DNA of 64,000 nucleotides, from the NCBI GenBank assembly GCA_016906335.1, contig JADEYG010000007.1:744001-808000 (forward strand). Reading direction: 5' to 3'. The translations under genes and the position numbers were made by a program. The notes under the pieces were generated by a model. That model searched no databases, had not been told where the DNA came from, and was given only the letters and a program-made list of their open reading frames with translations. Positions 44,436 to 56,255 of the stretch are shown here, piece after piece. The DNA comes from Novakomyces olei. Lineage: Eukaryota; Ascomycota; Novakomycetes; Novakomycetales; Novakomycetaceae. Numbering within the stretch: the first letter of the stretch is position 1; each line of letters starts with the position of its first letter.

Positions 44436-46651
44436 ATGAACGTTCTGGTCTATAGTGGTATGAAAGATACAAGAAAGAGACTTATCAGGTTCGAATCGGC
44501 ACCGATTAAAACGGCCAATTGAAAAAAGACAGCAAATAAGAGCTGTAAACTTACACTAAACTTAATCAAAATCGAATCCAAGAGCTAACATCTCCAGGGA
44601 ATGGCACTTCCGCCAGCGCAGTTGCGCGCGCAATGGAAATGGCCAGTGAGATATTCACACCTCACTATCTGGTTCGTAAGGCAACGGCTGATTTGCTACG
44701 TGATGAGCCCTGGCCACTCGACACAAGAGTGCTTATAATCCCGGGTGGCCGAGATATGCCTTACTGTGAGGATTTGAACGGCCCTATAAACAATCGTATA
44801 CGTCGGTTTGTTCGCAACGGTGGTGTCTACGTGGGCTTTTGTGCCGGTGGGTACTTTGGTAGTGCGCAATGTATATTTGAACCTGATCAAAGTAAGCATA
44901 CAATCATCGGAGACCGGGAGCTCGCTTTTTACCCTGGCGCTTGCCACGGTGCTGCTTTTACCGGTTTCGTATACGATTCCGAGGCAGGAGCACGTTGTGT
45001 TGATATGCTTCTGGGTAACGGTGAGAGTATTACTGCTTATTGGAACGGAGGCGGTGTCTTTGAGGGAATAGAGGGGAGCTCTGGTGAATCGTCTCAAATC
45101 AAGGTACTGGCCTACTATGGAGACAAGGAACCGGTCAAACCCAATTTAAGACCTTCATTACCAGATCGGCCGGCGGCCATTGTGCGCTGCAAAGTAGGCC
45201 AGGGCTACGCCTTGCTTACAGGTCCACACCCAGAGTACATTGGAGTACGAATGTCCCCAGAGCATTTGGATAATCGCGTGCTAAGGGCAATTGCTCATGA
45301 CGATGCCAGGCGACTAGAGTTCATGAGGGAGTGTATGGCTGATATGGGTTTACGCACAGGCGAAAGAGGGACAATTGATCAAAAGCTGACGGGGTTGCGT
45401 ATGGCTTCAGTGCCGTCAGCCATTGCTGAATCCATTTATTCTGAAATGTTAGAAGAAGGTCGAGTAAAAGGAGCAAGTGGGCAATGCTATTTTCGAGGCC
45501 CAAGTGACGTTTTCAAGATCGAGCTAAATAATGGAGAAAAATGTGACAAGTCCTTGTCAGACTCGATAGACGGGATAACGCAATTGTCACTGTCAGAGGA
45601 CTCGAATGATTCTGAGGATGATGTGCATGATTCAATAACTATCAGCAGAGTAGACTCTTCTCGGCCTGTCGACGGGTTCCGAATGGACGAGTACTTTTCT
45701 ACATTCAAAGAGCAGACACCGTCCAACGAGACTCGGGGAAAGGGCCAACAACAAATAGGGCAAGTCATAGTTCACGGCAATGTTGTGACTTCAACGCAAA
45801 ACCTTTTGGATCGTAATCAACACTTTTCAAAGGTCCTACCTCACGGAACTGTCGTAGTTGGAAGGCAGCAAACTGCCGGGCGAGGGCGCGGAAATAATGT
45901 ATGGTTATCGCCGCCAGGACTGTTAGCCTTCTCCGTCCTACTGAAACATGATCCAAATTTTTTTGCAACAGCGCCCGGTCATGCTATTGTATTCCTTCAG
46001 TACATCGCTTCCCTAGTAGTTGTGGAAACAATAACAAGTTACGCTCCTGGTTACGAAACCTTGAACGTCCGTATCAAATGGCCCAACGATGTTTATGCCA
46101 GTCCTCAGACTGACGGGCCAGGCAAAGCCCCTGAAAGAGCTGGAGCAAGCTTCAAGTTTCAAGGCCGTGAATATTATAAAATGTCTGGAGTCCTATTGAC
46201 CTGTCATTCGAGTAGTGATGGAACATCTATCGTTATTGGCATTGGCATTAACATGCTGAACGCTGCGCCATCGGCTTCAGTTCAAGATCTCGTTACACGA
46301 GCAAACGCAGCTCGAAAGGCGGCAGGTAAGCCGCTCTTGCCGGGAATTGAACTCGAGACTTTTTTGGCAAAAGTCCTAGTGAGACTGGATCATTCATACA
46401 ACAGGTTTTTACGGCAAGGCTTTGCTCCTTTCAAGGATGAATACTACCGGCGGTGGCTGCACAGTGGCCAGCGTGTTAATCTACTGGATAATGGCGGTGT
46501 TGATGTCGTTATTGAGGGTATTGATGAGGCAAACGGGCTATTGCTTGCACGTCAAGTGTCTGATAATCCGCGAACAAATGGCCGCATTCACACTTTACAG
46601 TCGGACGGCAATTCTTTCGACATGATGAAGGGTTTGATACGGCTAAAGTAG
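44436..46651 (+). CDS. BPL1: Biotin--protein ligase (holocarboxylase synthetase)
   Basis: Attaches biotin to carboxylases. Exons 44436-44457 (MNVLVYSG) and 44598-46651; about 691 aa. The intron ends CTAACATCTCCAG and the junction gives YSGNGTSASAVARAMEM. The N-terminal glutamine-amidotransferase-like domain of eukaryotic BPL is seen (RVLIIPGGRDMPYCEDLNG, VYVGFCAGGYFGSAQC). An acidic linker follows, then the catalytic BPL/LplA fold with the biotinyl-AMP motif GRGRGNNVW and KWPNDVYA, and MSGVLL...IGIGINM. The C-terminal SH3-like domain includes HSGQRVNLLDNGG. Domain order and length match yeast Bpl1 (690 aa). Confidence 0.95.
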
Positions 46652-46911
46652 GTGTTTTTAGACATGTAGATTGTTCAAAGGACTGCAGGTTACGTTCAAT
46701 TAATATTTTATTGAAATATTTTTATTAGAATTGAAGAATAAATACATTGTAGATCATTATTCGTTATCTAGCGACAGCTCAATGTCTACTTATCGCATGA
46801 CATAAAATAGAATTAAATAGTAAAGGACAAGAATTGTAAGACAGCCTAAAACTATTAATAAATAAAAACTGCAGTACGTCATATGTTGTTTAGATGCCAC
46901 GATAGTTTCGT

Positions 46912-47224
46912 ATGGACGTTACTGCAGCAGAAGACTTGCGAGGAGCCTTCGTTGTGGTGCGACTCAAAAACAAAACTGCGTCTGTCGATGGTTACTTGTA
47001 CAATATTGACTCATTGTCTGGCACTACAATACTGCTGGCTCCCGAACCGGATGCGGGCAAATACAGATTGCAAATAATAATGGCCGACTCGCTATGGCAA
47101 ATCAGACGTAAGCTCAGGTTTTAAAGGAACCAATTCTAACCTTGTAGCTTTGGATGTTCCGCACCTTGAAGTGGCAGAAATGTCGCGAATTTTGGCTCTT
47201 AATTTTGGGATAGAAGAAACGTGA
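46912..47224 (+). CDS. Small Sm-fold-like protein (Gemin6/LSM type?)
   Basis: Two exons, 46912-47107 and 47148-47224, 90 aa; the 40-nt intron ends CTAACCTTGTAG. The first 65 residues alternate strand and turn in the way of an Sm fold: LRGAFVVVRLKNKTASVDGYL, then YNIDSLSGTTILLAPEP, then RLQIIMADSLWQIR. This includes the Sm-like G-x-L-x-x-I-D step. The last exon is helical (VPHLEVAEMSRILALNFGIEET). Short non-canonical Sm proteins such as Gemin6 or LSM12-like factors have this size. Identity is only suggested. Confidence 0.5.
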
Positions 47225-47940
47225 CATACAGTGAGTGCTTCCACCTGAGTATACATTAAGGCTGCGGGACAGTTCAGCAAACGTTATTATTAAAGATGTC
47301 CCTAATGCCCTTTTATTCGAATCAGTTGCATTGAGTTTGCTAGTACCGAATTGTAATGCAGCACTTTTCTAAAGACCTTTGGATTGGTCGCATACGGGTT
47401 CGCATACGGGTTTAGATTTTGTAAGCAATTATCGCCTTTGGAACAACGCAACTTTGATGGATAATTGAAGTTGTTTTCGTGTGGCATATTGAACTGCGAA
47501 TCGCCGTTGTCTTTGGGATACTTATTGACTTGTACAAGGTCATGAGTCTCAGCTTCAACGTGTTTCAGCTTTTGCAGATACCATATATTATTAGCGCTAT
47601 TTAGTTTACGCGTTAATGATGCAATTGTGGCTACGGCTTGGCTGATTTTATGTACTATTAGACTCAAAGATCTAATTGCGCTCACAGCATTGTTGGGCTC
47701 AGGAGATCATTTAAGAAACTCTAGATTTGCTTATTGTCTGCCCGTCCTTCTTTCATATTGCTTATATTGCTATAATAATCATAATAATAATAAAATTATT
47801 ATTATCAAACCCTACATTTGTAATATTGTAAGGTTCCGTAGGGTAATTCTCTCTGTTGTCCGCTGCAAGGAATCAAGTTATAATGCGAATGCGGGCATTT
47901 CAAATCTAAATCCCTTTCCTCACCCAATAAATCATTGAAA
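47225..47940. other. Region Sm-like gene / IES4
   Basis: Contains the possible minus-strand gene at 47302-47690, then an A/T-rich stretch with (ATA)n (about 47768-47800) and AAACCCTA at 47809, about 130 bp before the IES4 start. Confidence 0.4.
47302..47690 (-). CDS. Hypothetical 114-aa protein with a 5-nt first exon (uncertain)
   Basis: A continuous frame ends at 47302. If the ATG at 47690 with two more bases (ATGCT, 47686-47690) is spliced through GTGAGC...CTAATAGTACATAAAATCAG to exon 47302-47641, the protein begins MLQAVATIASLTRKLNSANN and continues with a charged helix (LQKLKHVEAETHDLVQVNKY). The C-terminal half is Asn-rich with a duplicated NPYA unit. Donor, branch and acceptor fit the genome's style, but such a tiny first exon is unusual. 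Family not recognised. Confidence 0.35.
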
Positions 47941-49046
47941 ATGCCGGCAGACGGCTCCGACCGTAGGCTTACAGTAGTCTTGCGTATCGCAGGATCACGT
48001 TTAAGGCCATTTGCAGAGTCGTTTTCTTCTACGGGCGGTGCGGGAGTAACGCCCTCTTCTCCGCTCACCGAATACGATTTAGATTCGTCTCGGGCTAATG
48101 ATGACGCTTTGTCGGACACAAGCGGCGTTCTTGCGCAGGCTCCATCCGATGGCGGCAGTCTTGCTGCCAACTTGAAAAGATCAGCGAATAAACAGAAAAA
48201 GACGCGTCTCCCTCATGGAATGGGGCCCAAAGCTATCCGCAAACGATTACGAGATGAGCGTGACAGAGAGGCACGTGAAGCTTTTGCTCGAGGCGATATG
48301 TAAGGATTTAGTAGTGTTTATCTAGGCCTTTGGGGTTCTATTGGTTTTCAGAAGCTTTTGAAGAATTTAAACATTAATTATTTTGTTTTAATTTTGTTTT
48401 ATTTTATTTTATTTTATTTATTATTATTATCATTGTCATTGTCATTATCATTATCATTTTTATTTATTTTTTTTTTTTTTAGTTCCTTTCATTTCGCTTT
48501 CTTCTTTAAGGTCAATTCAGTTTGTTTGGCAAAGCTAATGACAGTACCGAGGAGGAAATGGAGAATATTATTCGCAAGCCCTTGCGGCCTGGAAGCACAA
48601 AGTTTGCAGAGCAAAATCCGCACGCGGCCACGGCTTTTCTGTTCGGGTTACAGACTCCTAGTAAGACGGAAAAGGAGAGTCACCGACATAGTCATTCTAC
48701 AGGAGGCACGCCAGTACCGAGTGTTCCAGCTGCGACAAAAAGCAGCAGCAGCCAGTCACGTAAAAAATTCACTGGTGACTCTGATGCCTCCATAGTTTTG
48801 GCCTCAGGTGCGTCTGCGACTTATGTCGGTCCTCCAGTAGCAAAACTGGTAGCGGAGTACAAGACAGCTATGGCAAATATGTGGATACCTCAGGCTACAG
48901 GAAGCAATGCTTCTGCAGGCGGAGCAATACGAGCCAATTTAGATCGATCTGGGAAAAAGTGTAGGTCCTGGCGGTTGAAACGATTAGAAATTCCGAATGT
49001 GACTGGCTCAAAGTGGCAGCTTCCGGCGTGGGAGGCAGGTCGATGA
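47941..49046 (+). CDS. IES4: IES4-like subunit of the INO80 chromatin remodeller
   Basis: Exons 47941-48299 and 48521-49046, 294 aa. The first exon has a hydrophobic strand (RLTVVLRIAGSRLRPFAES) as in the Ies4 start, a Ser-rich linker and a basic segment (LPHGMGPKAIRKRLRDERDR). The C-terminus carries the Ies4 hallmark ANLDRSGKKCRSWRLKRLE followed by VTGSKWQLPAW, matching the family pattern (ALDR.GKPCR.W...GVVW..P.W). Fungal Ies4 is phosphorylated by Mec1/Tel1 in the damage checkpoint. The 221-nt intron contains a TCATTG/TCATTA microsatellite and a T-run. Confidence 0.78.
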
Positions 49047-49419
49047 TGTGACAAGTTTTATTTTCCAAAAAGGACGATAGCGTTCCTCTAAAATTAAAGG
49101 TGGGATTTGAGGGAATTGAAAAGGGTCATGAATAGAGACTGTCATCATGTTTTTGAATCAATCCCAAACTCTAAAGCATTGTAGCTATTCACTCGATCGG
49201 AAACAAGCATGATTCATCATTAATGGCGGCCACTACAAGCACCAGGGTAAAATAATCTACGTCACAAGTCGCCTTTTAAAGAAACGAAAACGAAATTATA
49301 TATGTTTATTCAGTGGGACCAGACTGTGCGGAGACGAAAAGGGTATGAAAGCAAATCAACGGCAGCGACTGGTCAGATTTATACACAGGCCGCGCGTTAG
49401 TTATATATATAATTCGAAT
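49047..49419. other. Convergent 3' flanks of IES4 and UBC11
   Basis: No gene supported; a TATATATATAATTC stretch lies near the UBC11 stop. Confidence 0.4.
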
Positions 49420-50238
49420 CTATTCGTCGGCCTCACGATAACGCCGCATCAGAAGCCGCTTGTACTCTGCCGGGTTTGAAGACCAGAGATCAGCAGCCTG
49501 AGCGTTGAGAGGGCTGTTGTTATTTGGTTCGCCAAGAAGGCTCTGCAGTGAAAGCAGAATAGTCTGCACGTTATACACAGCGGACCATTTTTCCTTGAGA
49601 ATATCGAGGCAGATGTTTCCGGCCATATCGACATTCGGGTGCCACATTGGAGATGTGAACGTGATGGTGGGTGCCGTATAAGGGTATGATGAAGGGAAAT
49701 TGATTGCAATTTTGAACACGAGTCCCTCATAGTACTAAAAGTTAGATTTAATCAACAGGGAAATAACCACGGCACTGCCCTGCAGAGAAGGAAAGAGTGG
49801 AACTAAATGAGTAGAGAATAAAGTTAAATTTATAAAATACTGTAGCAGAAAAATTTGCTAAAATCTGGTACAAAAATTAGGAAGATTATAAAAAAGCAAG
49901 TAGAAGGGTGCGCAAGACAGGCCTGATAGACGTAAATGTACTCTTATGCAAAAGCATAAAACTGCAAAGTTCGGTATCAAAACATACAGTGCCAGAAGGG
50001 CCTTCAATAGTACCAGCCCAGGACAAAAGGTTCCCATCGGCAGACGGAAAAGCAGAGACTCCCGGGACAGCGGACATCTGTATTCAATTAGAAATGCTCT
50101 AGACTTGCTTCCCCGTACCATGAGAGACATGAGCTCTGACTGCAACCGCTTTGTGACATTATGGCCGCTGGGCACAGCAGTCTGTTCGGACTGTAGCTTA
50201 TGATGAGACCGAGTAGGCAAATTCGTAGAGGCCTCCAT
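49420..50238 (-). CDS. UBC11: Ubiquitin-conjugating enzyme E2 C type (UBC11/UBE2C, APC/C E2)
   Basis: The APC/C-linked E2 for mitotic cyclin degradation. Exons 50119-50238, 49988-50077 and 49420-49734; 174 aa (human UBE2C has 179). After a variable N-terminus comes [33 protein letters not shown], then [36 protein letters not shown] and [20 protein letters not shown] with the active-site Cys, then [20 protein letters not shown]. The UBE2C-specific KEKWSA and SPLN blocks and the length separate it from other E2s. The first intron ends CTAATTGAATACAG. Confidence 0.94.
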
Positions 50239-51324
50239 TCTCGTTTAGATCTGGATACTGGCTCGTATATGCACGTTTATTGTCGTATGGCTAATGGAGC
50301 GGCGGTTTGTTTAGTTTATAAACAACTTATTTGAAACCCGTTGCCCGCGTGACGCGGGTATGCGTTTTTGGCCAAGTAATATTTGGGCAGATATTGTAAT
50401 TGAATAGCTGCCCCAAGTAACTTGTCTGGCGGGCGGTTAAAAATTTATTGTTATTCTTATTATTATATTATATTATTATATTCTTATTATTATTATAAAT
50501 GCACAATAAATGTACACTGTTGCGTTATTGAGTGTTTTATTAAAAGTTGTTCGTTATACACACACGGTATCTGCTCTCGGTGCCCTTGTTTTTCAGGTAT
50601 ACAGCTCATACTGAGCAAAAATTGGGCTATAACTTTTACTTTTCTCGTACCCAGGTACGTTCTTCAGCTGCTGTTTAGAGTGCTTACTTTATGTGTCATC
50701 GTATAAGCATAGAATTCTGTCTGCAAATGAGGGCGATTCTAATGCAGATTCTTGTGCAATTATGTACACCTTTGTGTAGAACAGTGATACTTGCAATACA
50801 CCTGTAATCATACATTGTCATCTTTTGATTACTTTATTCCTTCGTTATTAATTTATTCCTTCCTTACTCTAATCCTATTCTTTTATTCCTATTCGTTAAT
50901 CCCTCTTCCACCATTACTTGTAGATTCAGTTCAGGAACCAGAGAAAATCTCTACCGACCACAAATCCGATAGTTCCGAAAACGGTAATCCGCTTATTAAA
51001 TACTCGGCAGTCCGACCCAGTTGAGCGCCACATTTTGTGTGTAGTGCAAACGACTTTTAGGACCGGAATAGAGTGTTTTGGCGGGAAGGCCAAAGTTACG
51101 AATATACAAACCGCTCTGCAGTATTCGCTGCAGCAATAGTGGACGCCTTTGAGCTCTGTAAATATATTTTCGTTAATAAAACCTATTTTTAAATAATTTT
51201 TCCTGTATTCTGTAAGGGCGCCATCGATCCATTTTCCACTCTGCTCTATTATTATTATGTGTAGCGAGCGCGCGTATATATTAATTCTTTGCCGATAGCG
51301 ACGGCGTTGGAGGAAGAGTCCGTT
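50239..51324. promoter_or_regulatory. Divergent region UBC11 / WC-2-like, possible small gene
   Basis: Holds short exon-like segments on the plus strand (50360-50375, 50597-50654 and from 50924) with GT/AG borders that may form a tiny membrane protein gene (see findings). Also TTATTATA repeats (50447-50500) and a TATA-like GTATATATTAA at about 51274, some 50 bp before the WC-2-like start. Nothing else was supported. Confidence 0.4.
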
Positions 51325-53423
51325 ATGGATCGTAGGGCGACCGGCGGCGGTGGCGGCTTCAATGCTGCACCGTTATCCGGAGGCGCTTTACTATCAAAGG
51401 GCAATAATCAGGATACTGATCCGCACCCTGATGGTGGTCGCGGCAGTACGCTAGACTCGCTGTTTTTCCAGACTGGCGGCTCTGAGAGTTTACCTCTGGA
51501 AGAACAGGCTGAAGGCAGCAGCGGCAGTGGCAGTGGCAGTGGAGCTCGGAGTGGGGGTCTTAGTGGGGGACTTAGTGGGGGTCTCAGTGGGGGTCTCAGT
51601 GGGAGCAGTGGGAGTTTGAGTGGGAGCAGTGGGGGGTTAAGTGGGGCTGTCAACGCCAGCGGGAGTGGGAGCAGTACTGGTGATCCTATACAGCCGCTAT
51701 CTGTGACTGTGCCCCTCGAGTCTAATCGTACTCCCGTCGAAGCTCCTCTGCGAGCCACGAGCGACTTTACTCGCCGGCGAAACTGGTCAAAGGTACGGGT
51801 TTGCATTGAAAACTTTTCGAGTCGCTTTTGCACTTGTACAATATATTTCTTGGTCTTTGCCCGCTTCAATTTTGGTCTGACTGTTTACCGTGCTCTGCGT
51901 CTTTGTCGTTCCTGTTTAATGATCCGTTTTTATTTTATTTTTTATTTTTACTTTTATTTTTATTCTTATTTTTATTTTATTTTATTTTATTTTATTTTTA
52001 TTTATTTATTTATTTCAATTTTAATTTTTTTACTGTGTGCCGTTCGTTCTAACGTTAGGACATTATCCACGACCTGGAAGATATCATTCACGTCTTTGTG
52101 CCGGATGGTACAATCCGCTACGTTTCGCCAGCGTGCCGTCGCGTCCTGGGCGTACCCGAGTCCGATATGCTTGGCCGTAATATTACAAGTTTCGTACACA
52201 GCGACGACTACGCTGCCTTTGTTTCCTGTATTCAGGACGCGCTCTCCACAAAAAGGCCGTTTGTGACTTATTTAAGGTACACTTGCCGTAACAGCAGCCA
52301 CGTGGTAGTTGAGTGCCGAGGCCATCCGTACTATGAATCCTCTTCCCAAGCATCAGGCTCGAGCACAGCTACCCCAGATTCTGCTGAAAAGTCGTCGTCG
52401 GCAGCAGCAGCCGCAGCAGCAAACAGCAACAGTAATAATCCTTCAGAGCAGACTTTTATATTTATGAGTGCCCGTGTATACCCGACAATCAGCACTTACC
52501 TTCTCGATACCTTTCTCGAACTCAAAATAGAGAACGAAAGGCTGCGTACAATAATGCGACGGTTAAGAACACCCGACGGTTACTCTTCAGCCGCCGCTAA
52601 ACCCCACGAAGCATATTCTTTAGGTGGCAGAGAAGGAGAAGGGCAGAGCAAAATGTTACCTCCTCGAGGCAGGCCGGCCAATCAGCCGGCGGATCTCAAT
52701 AATGCCTCCTCCTCTTGCTCCGCAACAGTAGCAGGTACTGCTTTCTCACCTTCTGCGTCTTTTACACCTGGACAAAAGTACGAAGACAGTGCAAATGTCT
52801 TTAATGGCAGTGTTCCGTCTCAGTATGATATGCACACGGCTGTTTCAAGCAACGGGTCTTCTTCCTCCATCGGGACACAAGGCCCGCAAGGCGGCTCTTC
52901 CAGTCCCGTGGCTGTAATAACAATGGACGGGCATATTGTCCCTCTGTCCCCACGGACATCACAGTTTGGTCATGATCCGAATCAAAGTCTGTCTTTTGCT
53001 TTCAACAACTTGCAGAGCCGCAGAACTCCTACGTACAATGCTCCCATTGCTTACTCAATGTCGTCTCCTTACCACAATGTGAATGAAGGAGGCATGTATG
53101 AGGCTTCTAGTACGAATACTGCTGCAAATGTGGCGGGAAATGCGGCAAATAGTATCATGAATGAGCCTCCGCGAAGGAAAAACCGGAAACTGGCAAACTT
53201 GGATGTTGAAGAGTACGTTTGTACTGACTGTGGTGCGACTGAATCGCCAGAGTGGCGTAAAGGGCCGAGTGGAGCAAAGACACTGTGCAATGCTTGTGGA
53301 CTGCGTTGGGCCAAACGGCAAAAGAAGCTGAAAAGGATGAATGCTGAACGTACTGGCGCGGGAGTGAACTTGAACGGCGGAACTTCAACCAGCGGATCTG
53401 ATCGTGACAGAAGATCGAACTAG
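51325..53423 (+). CDS. wc-2: White-collar-2-like PAS + GATA zinc-finger transcription factor
   Basis: Exons 51325-51792 and 52059-53423, 610 aa; the intron ends CTAACGTTAG. The N-terminus is low complexity with (SGGL)n repeats. A PAS domain follows RRNWSK (DIIHDLEDIIHVFVPDG, IRYVSPACRRVLGVPESDML, FVHSDDYAAFVSCI), then FIFMSARVYPT and a coiled helix KIENERLRTIM. After a Ser-rich linker comes a GATA finger (CTDCGATESPEWRKGPSGAKTLCNACGLRW, given here as C-x2-C-x18-C-x2-C with WRKGP). This order is that of Neurospora WC-2 and Cwc2, partners of the blue-light receptor WC-1. No WC-1 gene lies in the window. The frame opens 36 nt earlier, but only the ATG at 51325 is a standard start. Confidence 0.85.
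51540..51660. repeat. In-frame AGTGGGGGTCT/AGTGGGAGC repeat coding SGGL/SGS
   Basis: Tandem 12- to 15-bp units inside exon 1 of the WC-2-like gene code for (SGGL)4 and (SGSSG) runs. Unit number is likely variable between strains. Confidence 0.85.
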
Positions 53424-53952
53424 GTGGCGTGTTTAATCCCACTACGACAGTGTTTAGGCTTGTCTTCTCGTCAGCTTCTATTTTACTTGTGGCAGTATAC
53501 TTTTACCGATACGCGCCTATTTATCTTGCAACCCTTTTCCCATGTTACTATCGAGCCCTGACAGTTTTTGATACCCAATAGCTCTGCTGCGAATACGTTA
53601 TTACGTACTTTCTTTGCATTGGTCGGTGTTATACACGTTGAACCCTTGTATTTATTTGATCATATCCGTCCATGTACTTTTATATTGAGCCTCCTGTGCT
53701 CGCACTCTATGAAAAGAATAAATTATTTTTTTTCCATACTGGCTCTTGCCCATTAATTGCTGCGTGTACGGGATACATTCGCGATTGACCTATAGAGAAT
53801 GGAATAGCTTCGGATATATGTACATTATTTTCCCGTAATAAAACTATTCGGGTCCTGGGTCTTTTGCCCTTGTATTTACGTGCGCGATATTCGACAGGTC
53901 AAGATTGGATATTAATTTACAATAGCAAAGAAGCCATCGGAGCCGGTACGCA
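53424..53952. other. Convergent 3' flanks of WC-2-like and CHK1 genes
   Basis: No supported gene. Contains AATAAA-type signals on the plus strand (about 53718 and 53838). The open frame on the plus strand at 53864-54058 is antisense to the last CHK1 exon. Confidence 0.45.
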
Positions 53953-55865
53953 TCAAGATTGCATTGTAGCCGTCCCCAAATACACAGGCGAATGGCCTTC
54001 CGGGGTATATACAACATCAGCACACTTTAGCGCCAGAGCCTTGGCAGTTAGCAATTAAAATAATATAATAAATATAAATAAATAAATACCTTGAAAAAGC
54101 GCCGCCATTCTAAAGGGTCGCCGATATCTTTAAACATATTTATCGCAACGAGTCCAGAACCAAACTCGGAAATCTCTACTGAGCCATCAAGCTGTAGGCC
54201 ATGAGTATCATTATGCTGGAGCGGTATTTTACAGAATAGTGCGGCAGAGTCTGCCGATAGTGGAGACGAAGGCATACTGAAACGTACAGCCAGAGAGGAC
54301 AGAGCATTTGCTATCGTCTGCAACAAAATCGGCAGAGGCGCATCAGACAGAAACCGCGTCATTCTCGTTGATGGAACTACGTCAGCGAATCGGCGAGCTT
54401 GTTGAGTAAGCGATTCCACATATTCCGTAGGCCGCTGGGAAAATTGAGATAAAAAGGCAGCGCCATCAGGAACGGAGCTTTTAGCAATATCTTGTGTATA
54501 TTCGAGCACAATATCGTCATTGGGGGCGGGTGAGATTTGCAGGGTCATACTGGCGTCTTGGGACGATTCAGACGATCCGTCCACTAGAGCAGGAGGAGCT
54601 ACAGCTGCTGTTTCTCCCGCAAAAGACGAACTTACTTGCTGGCCAAGATCGACATGGAGCCTTTCCAGCAGAGAGGCGCCGAGTGCTAATGGGTCTCGTG
54701 CACGGTTTCCGGTGCCGATTAGAGGATTGAGCCGTTTAACCCAAGGGTGAGCGTCTATTTCTGCCATTGAAGGCCGGGCAGCGGCATCAATCGTGAGAAT
54801 ACTGTCCAAAAGATCACAGAGCCTTTCATCAACAGCTCCGCTTTGCTTCAAAGAATGAGGGTTACGTACATGAGAAGCAAAATCTGGATCGTCCGGTGTG
54901 GGATGAGCCCACGGTGTACAGCCAAAGAGCAATGTAAATAGCACTATTCCACACGACCAGACGTCGACTTTTTCTCCATCGTAACCTTCTTCAGAGCACA
55001 GAATCTGGAATTAGCATTGTTGAAAGGATCAAAGTTAAACTGTTATGGGTTCAAGCTTGTATTTTTCATTTTTCTTATACTTTTATTTTTGATATTTATA
55101 TTTTGCTTCGTATTTTTTTTATAAAATTTTTAATTTTAAATTTTTTAATCCCATTCTTCCTTACCTCTGGGGCAACATAAGGAGGACTTCCGCAAACTGT
55201 GTTCAAGAGACGCGTCTTGCCCCGATGGCGGAACAAGCTTGCAAAGCCAAAATCGGAGACTTTAAGCATTCCATCATGTAGCAGTATGTTTTCAGGCTTG
55301 ATGTCTGTACGTTAGATGAAGCAATATAATATAGAAAGAATTGCGCAAGCACCTCGATGAGCTACACCCTTGCTGTGTAGAAAAGACACTCCGGCGATAA
55401 GCTGCCGAAAGAACAAGTGGCCAACATCAGGGCTGACGCCTATATCAGGTTCTAAGCCAAGTTAGCAAGCATTATACTGACAGGGACAAATCGCACCAAT
55501 TTTATCAAACAAATCTCCGCCTTGTGCCCATTCGAGTATTATCCAGCGCATAGTGTTGTTCTCCGAGGAATCGATAAAGCGGATAATATTCTCATGATTA
55601 TTGCAGAGCTTATGTAGCATTATCTCTGCTTTTGCTTGCACGGCATTGTATCCTGGTGACTTTTGCTCTTCCACTTTATCGATGAATTTTACCGCCCATA
55701 CTTCATCGCTTGTCTTGCTCCGGCACAAGTGCACTCTTGAACCGGGTTAGAAGAATCAAAGACCTGTAAAACGACTTACGACGCATATCCGCCTGCGCCT
55801 ATAGCAGCGCCAAAATAAAAAGGTAGATCGGGCGTAAGAAGCCAACGGTCTCCTTTGCGTGACAT
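53953..55865 (-). CDS. CHK1: CHK1 DNA-damage checkpoint kinase
   Basis: Effector kinase of the ATR/9-1-1 branch that delays mitosis. Six exons: 55780-55865, 55497-55735, 55353-55451, 55165-55304, 54090-55004 and 53953-54039; 521 aa. The Gly loop is [16 protein letters not shown]; the VAIK-type lysine lies in [44 protein letters not shown] and [16 protein letters not shown] are present, with EPDIGV typical of Chk1 before the catalytic loop. The C-terminal KA1-like region ends [21 protein letters not shown]; the final short exon ends at TMQS. SQ-type sites (SESSQD) occur in the linker. Divergent from the spartin-like gene. Confidence 0.95.
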
Positions 55866-56255
55866 GTGATGGTCTATGTTTGGGTATAAACAAACAATTG
55901 CACTTATTATCTTTATAATTCTCGTGTTTCATATATAATTATAGTCTGTACTTTGCAACGAGTACGCGTGCGTACCTAAATAACTTTGATATTTGTACAA
56001 AATAATCTGATAATTGATATTATAGGTGATTGCACAATACATTAATGCTTAATATATAACCCTTGCACTGGACCTAACTTTGCACTGGACCTTACTTTCC
56101 GGAACAGCGAGCAGCACAATAAGAAAAATAAAAGATAAAGCAACATTACAGCAGGTGTCATGAGCCACATTGCGATAGAGCGACAAATAATATGTGCGTA
56201 ATAATTAATGTATATAGTATACACTGTTGGCCAACAATGACGAAACGACCCCACA
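55866..56255. promoter_or_regulatory. Divergent promoter CHK1 / spartin-like
   Basis: A/T-rich; two TTGCACTGGACC copies (about 56063-56090) lie next to each other. No gene supported; a short hydrophobic minus-strand frame here overlaps the spartin-like start and is judged spurious. Confidence 0.4.

Noticed and set aside
44485-44505. Second GGTTCGAATCGGCACC T-arm-like string
   Set aside because: It lies inside the BPL1 intron, the T-stem does not pair and no tRNA body is present.
53864-54058. Plus-strand 64-aa frame antisense to the last CHK1 exon
   Set aside because: The minus-strand reading completes CHK1 with correct splice signals and phase.
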